Positions 4,467 through 7,096 of a DNA stretch of 7,096 nt are shown here, piece after piece. The translations under genes were made by a program, and so were the position numbers. Origin of the DNA: an uncultured Clostridium sp. Lineage in GTDB: Bacteria > Bacillota > Clostridia > TANB77 > CAG-508. Below the pieces are notes generated by a model. The model made no database searches. It saw only the letters and a list, made by a program, of their open reading frames with translations, and was not told the DNA's origin. The stretch lies in contig USOV01000042.1 in NCBI GenBank assembly GCA_900556455.1, positions 1 to 7,096 of the forward strand, in the 5' to 3' direction. Numbering within the stretch: position 1 is the stretch's first letter; the number at the start of each line of letters is the position of its first letter.

Positions 4467-6275
4467 TTACTCATCATCTAATTTTAAAACAGCTAAAAAG
4501 GCTTCTTGTGGAACCTCCACATTACCTATTTGCCTCATTTTTTTCTTACCTTTCTTTTGCTTTTCTAGTAATTTTTTCTTTCTTGTTACGTCTCCACCAT
4601 AGCATTTTGCAAGCACATCTTTTCTCATTGCTGATATTGTTTCTCTTGCAATTACTTTGCCTCCTACTACTGCTTGAATTGGCACTTCAAATAATTGCCT
4701 TGGTATAACTGTTTTTAATTTTTCTGCCATTTTCTTTCCTCTTGTATAAGCAGAGTCTTTATGAACTATAAATGATAATGCATCTACTGGTTCATTATGT
4801 ATATGTATATCTAGTTTAACTAAATCTGCTTTTCTATATTTGCTAAATTCATAGTCAAATGAAGCATATCCTTTTGTTTTTGATTTTAATGTATCAAAAA
4901 AATCATATATTATTTCATTTAAAGGAAGTTCATAATAAAGTATTACTCTTGTTGCATCTATATATTTCATATCTAAATATGTACCTCTTCTGTTTTGACA
5001 TATTTCCATAACATTTCCTACATATTCTTTTGGAAGTAATATCTCTGCATTTACTATTGGCTCTTCTATGTAGTCAATTTTCTGTACTGGTGGTAAGTCT
5101 ATTGGATTGTATATATCTAGTACTTCGCCTGTTTGTTTATGTACCTTATATATAACTGATGGTGCAGTTGTAATTAGGTCTAAATCGAACTCTCTTTCCA
5201 ATCTTTCTTGAACTATTTCTAAGTGTAATAATCCTAAAAATCCACATCTAAATCCAAAGCCTAATGCAATTGAAGTTTCTGGTTCATATTCAAGTGCTGC
5301 ATCATTTAATTTTAATTTTTCTAATGCATCTTTTAGTTTTTCATAATCTCCACCATCTAGTGGATATAACCCACAATATACCATTGAATTTGCTTTCTTG
5401 TACCCTGGTAATGGTTCTTTTGCTGGATTATCTACTCTTGTTATTGTGTCTCCTACATGAAGGTCACTAACTGTTTTTATGCTTGCTACAATATAGCCAA
5501 CTTCTCCTGCCTCTAATTTTTCAGATGGTGAATATCTTCCTGGTTCTAAATATCCAAGTTCTGTAATTACAAATTTTTTATTTGTAGCCATAAATAATAT
5601 TTCATCACCAGTTTTCACTGTTCCTTCCACTACTCTTACATAGCTTACAGCTCCTTTATAATTATCATAACAAGAGTCAAATATTAAACATTTTAATGGT
5701 TTTTCTTTATCTCCTGTTGGCGCTGGAAAGTCTGTTACTATTCTTTCTAGAACTTCATCAATATTTAATCCAGATTTTGCAGATATGCATGGTGCATCTT
5801 GTGCAGGTATTCCAATTACATCTTCTATTTCCTTTTTTATTTCATCTGGTCTTGCGTTTGGTAAATCTACTTTATTTATTACTGGTAATATCTCTAAATT
5901 ATTATCCAAAGCTAAATACACATTTGCAAGTGTTTGAGCCTCTACACCTTGGCTACTATCTACAACTAAAATAGCCCCTTCACATGCAGCTAAACTTCTT
6001 GATACTTCATAATTAAAGTCTACATGCCCTGGAGTATCTATTAAATTTAATATGTACTCATTACCATCTTTTGCTTTATAATTCATTCTAACTGCTTGTG
6101 CTTTTATTGTTATTCCTCTTTCACGTTCTAAGTCCATATTATCTAATACTTGACTTTCCATTTCTCTTTGGCTAAGTAGTCCTGTTTTTTCTATCAATCT
6201 ATCTGCAAGTGTTGATTTTCCATGGTCTATATGTGCTATTATACTAAAGTTTCTTATATATTTTTGCTTGTCCAA
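4467..6275 (-). CDS. lepA: Elongation factor 4 (LepA), ribosome-acting GTPase
   Basis: A translational GTPase that binds ribosomes and affects initiation and elongation under stress, with back-translocation activity described. All G motifs are intact: AHIDHGKST (14-22), RGITIK (53-58), DTPGH (80-84), NKVD (134-137) and SAKSG (165-169). EF-G-like domains II, III and V follow. The C-terminal LepA-specific domain ends with KKLLEKQKKGKKKMRQ and VPQEAFLAVLKLD, diagnostic of LepA. The length, 602 residues, is typical. Translation starts at TTG 6275: AGGAGG (6288-6283) lies 7 bases upstream, and no ATG is well placed. rlmB follows after 16 bp. Clostridial lepA often neighbours sporulation or heat-shock genes such as hemN or hrcA, but none is seen here. 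No clear promoter was found directly upstream, so transcription may start in or before the spacer at 6300-6468. Confidence 0.97.
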   Translation of the reverse strand: MDKQKYIRNFSIIAHIDHGKSTLADRLIEKTGLLSQREMESQVLDNMDLERERGITIKAQAVRMNYKAKDGNEYILNLIDTPGHVDFNYEVSRSLAACEGAILVVDSSQGVEAQTLANVYLALDNNLEILPVINKVDLPNARPDEIKKEIEDVIGIPAQDAPCISAKSGLNIDEVLERIVTDFPAPTGDKEKPLKCLIFDSCYDNYKGAVSYVRVVEGTVKTGDEILFMATNKKFVITELGYLEPGRYSPSEKLEAGEVGYIVASIKTVSDLHVGDTITRVDNPAKEPLPGYKKANSMVYCGLYPLDGGDYEKLKDALEKLKLNDAALEYEPETSIALGFGFRCGFLGLLHLEIVQERLEREFDLDLITTAPSVIYKVHKQTGEVLDIYNPIDLPPVQKIDYIEEPIVNAEILLPKEYVGNVMEICQNRRGTYLDMKYIDATRVILYYELPLNEIIYDFFDTLKSKTKGYASFDYEFSKYRKADLVKLDIHIHNEPVDALSFIVHKDSAYTRGKKMAEKLKTVIPRQLFEVPIQAVVGGKVIARETISAMRKDVLAKCYGGDVTRKKKLLEKQKKGKKKMRQIGNVEVPQEAFLAVLKLDDE

Positions 6276-6296
6276 AATTTTGCCTCCTAAATTATT

Positions 6297-6408
6297 TTAC
6301 TCACAGTACTTTTTATATTGTGCTTTCAAGTGTTTTTTATTCATAACCGCATCAATTTCTTTTTCTGCGATTTCTTCTTTGATAACTGTTAAAAATTTTT
6401 CTTAACAT
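6297..6408 (-). pseudogene. Small ORF with apparent single-base frameshift upstream of lepA
   Basis: AAGGAG followed by ATG (6408) looks like a real start, but the frame stops after 17 codons (MLRKIFNSYQRRNRRKRN). In another frame, open from just after that start to TAA at 6299-6297, the translation is protein-like: KFLTVIKEEIAEKEIDAV, then MNKKHLKAQYKKYCE. Removing one base in the A5T5 run (6391-6400) would join start and tail into a 36-residue basic/acidic helical peptide ending 9 bp before the lepA ribosome binding site. It is a recent frameshift, an assembly error in the homopolymer run, programmed +1 shifting, or chance. I recognise no family. Confidence 0.35.
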
Positions 6409-6427
6409 TTTTCTCCTTGATAAACTG

Positions 6428-6445
6428 TTGTTAATGTGTTAACAA
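6428..6445. promoter_or_regulatory. Perfect Rex-box-like palindrome
   Basis: Positions 6428-6445 read TTGTTAA-TGTG-TTAACAA, an 18-bp palindrome identical in both arms to the clostridial Rex operator (TTGTTAAnnnnTTAACAA). Rex is the NADH/NAD+-sensing repressor of fermentation genes. The site is in the spacer between the metallopeptidase stop and the small ORF upstream of lepA. It would also form a 7-bp hairpin in RNA, but no U tract follows. No clear minus-strand promoter overlaps it. On the plus strand, TTAACA (6439-6444), 18 bp and TACAAT (6463-6468) resemble a promoter. Confidence 0.5.
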
Positions 6446-6468
6446 TCACCATGAACACGAACTACAAT

Positions 6469-7096
6469 CTATTTAAATATTATAATAATAAAAATATATA
6501 TACATATTCTGATTAGCGCATTTGTAATTAAGTTGTCTGTTACAAATGGAATGCCTATTTTGTTTATCTTATCATATTCTTGAATAAGTTCGTTCATTTC
6601 TTGTTCTGTACACATTTTTTTCTTTTCCATATATTCTTTTGCTAAATATTTCGATTTTGTCATTGCATCTATTTCTAAAAAAGCTCTTACTGCAAATTGT
6701 ATAAATGCTAGCAAACACAAAATAAATATTTGTAACATACTATTTTTTATTACATTACATATACTTAAAATTGTTATAACTATGAAATATAAAATAGAAA
6801 GATTTGAAAATATAAAGTTAAACATAAGTAGTCTTCTATCTTGAATAGAATGTATGCATTCATGTGCAATAGTCTGTATTCTTCCATAGTTGTCTTTTAA
6901 ATCTGCAATTGATATTTTGTTTGTAACTGCTATGTATAAGCTGGTTTTAGTATCTTTTGCTTGTTCTATTTTTACATCTTTATTGTCTAGCATTTCTAAC
7001 ATTTCTTTTGCTATTTCAATATTTTCTGGGAATTTATCTGATATTTTTTTCATTTTTGTATTTTCTTCTAGTGCTTTAGCTTGTTTAAAATTAATT
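6469..7096 (-). CDS. Membrane zinc metallopeptidase, YugP-like (5' end beyond window)
   Basis: A probable membrane-bound zinc protease. HECIH in QTIAHECIHSIQDRR (residues 64-68, counting from the ATG at 7053) is an HExxH zinc site; H64, H68 and probably E127 in FLEIDAMTKSKYLA are ligands and E65 the catalytic base. The HExxHxIQ context and a later E-x-D/N-A helix resemble YugP-type peptidases (Zn_peptidase_2). Hydrophobic segments lie at about 80-100, 107-124 and 178-193, so the site faces the membrane surface. No ribosome binding site precedes ATG 7053, and the frame stays open with sensible residues (KQAKALEENTK) to the right edge, so the real start is probably outside. The stop is TAG at 6471-6469. 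The remote similarity makes the exact family uncertain; substrates are unknown. It lies on the same strand as lepA, about 190 bp upstream. Confidence 0.65.
   Translation of the reverse strand, partial: INFKQAKALEENTKMKKISDKFPENIEIAKEMLEMLDNKDVKIEQAKDTKTSLYIAVTNKISIADLKDNYGRIQTIAHECIHSIQDRRLLMFNFIFSNLSILYFIVITILSICNVIKNSMLQIFILCLLAFIQFAVRAFLEIDAMTKSKYLAKEYMEKKKMCTEQEMNELIQEYDKINKIGIPFVTDNLITNALIRICIYIFIIIIFK

Overview
The window is AT-rich (lepA region roughly two-thirds A/T by eye). Strong GGAGG ribosome binding sites, a Spo0A-type response regulator and U-tailed intrinsic terminators point to a low-GC Gram-positive bacterium, most likely an anaerobic member of the Clostridia. A perfect match to the clostridial Rex operator fits the same group. 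All convincing genes lie on the minus strand, so transcription runs from right to left.

Right part (7096 to 3666): a membrane metallopeptidase of the YugP kind runs in from the right edge. A spacer follows with a Rex-box-like palindrome and a small, apparently frameshifted ORF. Then come two housekeeping translation genes 16 bp apart: lepA (elongation factor 4) and rlmB (23S rRNA 2'-O-ribose methyltransferase). A strong terminator closes the unit, with the rlmB stop codon sitting in its loop.

Middle (3610 to 2470): a 267-residue response regulator has a receiver domain and a Spo0A-type DNA-binding domain. Its own promoter is covered by four 10-bp-phased repeats. Directly after its stop codon are two tandem 0A-like boxes, one a perfect TGTCGAA. 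A good SigA promoter about 40 bp further on drives the next gene.

Left-middle (2469 to 483): a probable three-gene surface operon. It encodes a secreted ricin-B-type beta-trefoil lectin with an unrecognised C-terminal half, a 58-residue single-pass membrane protein, and a 151-residue N-terminally anchored protein with an outer domain. A long stem-loop separates the first two genes.

Left end (482 to 1): no convincing gene. It holds a good minus-strand promoter with an extended -10, preceded by another 10-bp-spaced pair of one-mismatch 0A-like boxes, apparently serving a gene beyond the left edge.

Main interpretation (inference): the Spo0A-family regulator controls itself, the lectin/membrane-protein operon and a leftward transcript through 10-bp-phased 0A-like sites. 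This would be a small local regulon for a secreted carbohydrate-binding protein of unknown purpose. The regulator looks like a Spo0A paralogue rather than the sporulation master regulator, because spoIVB is not upstream and its recognition helix differs.
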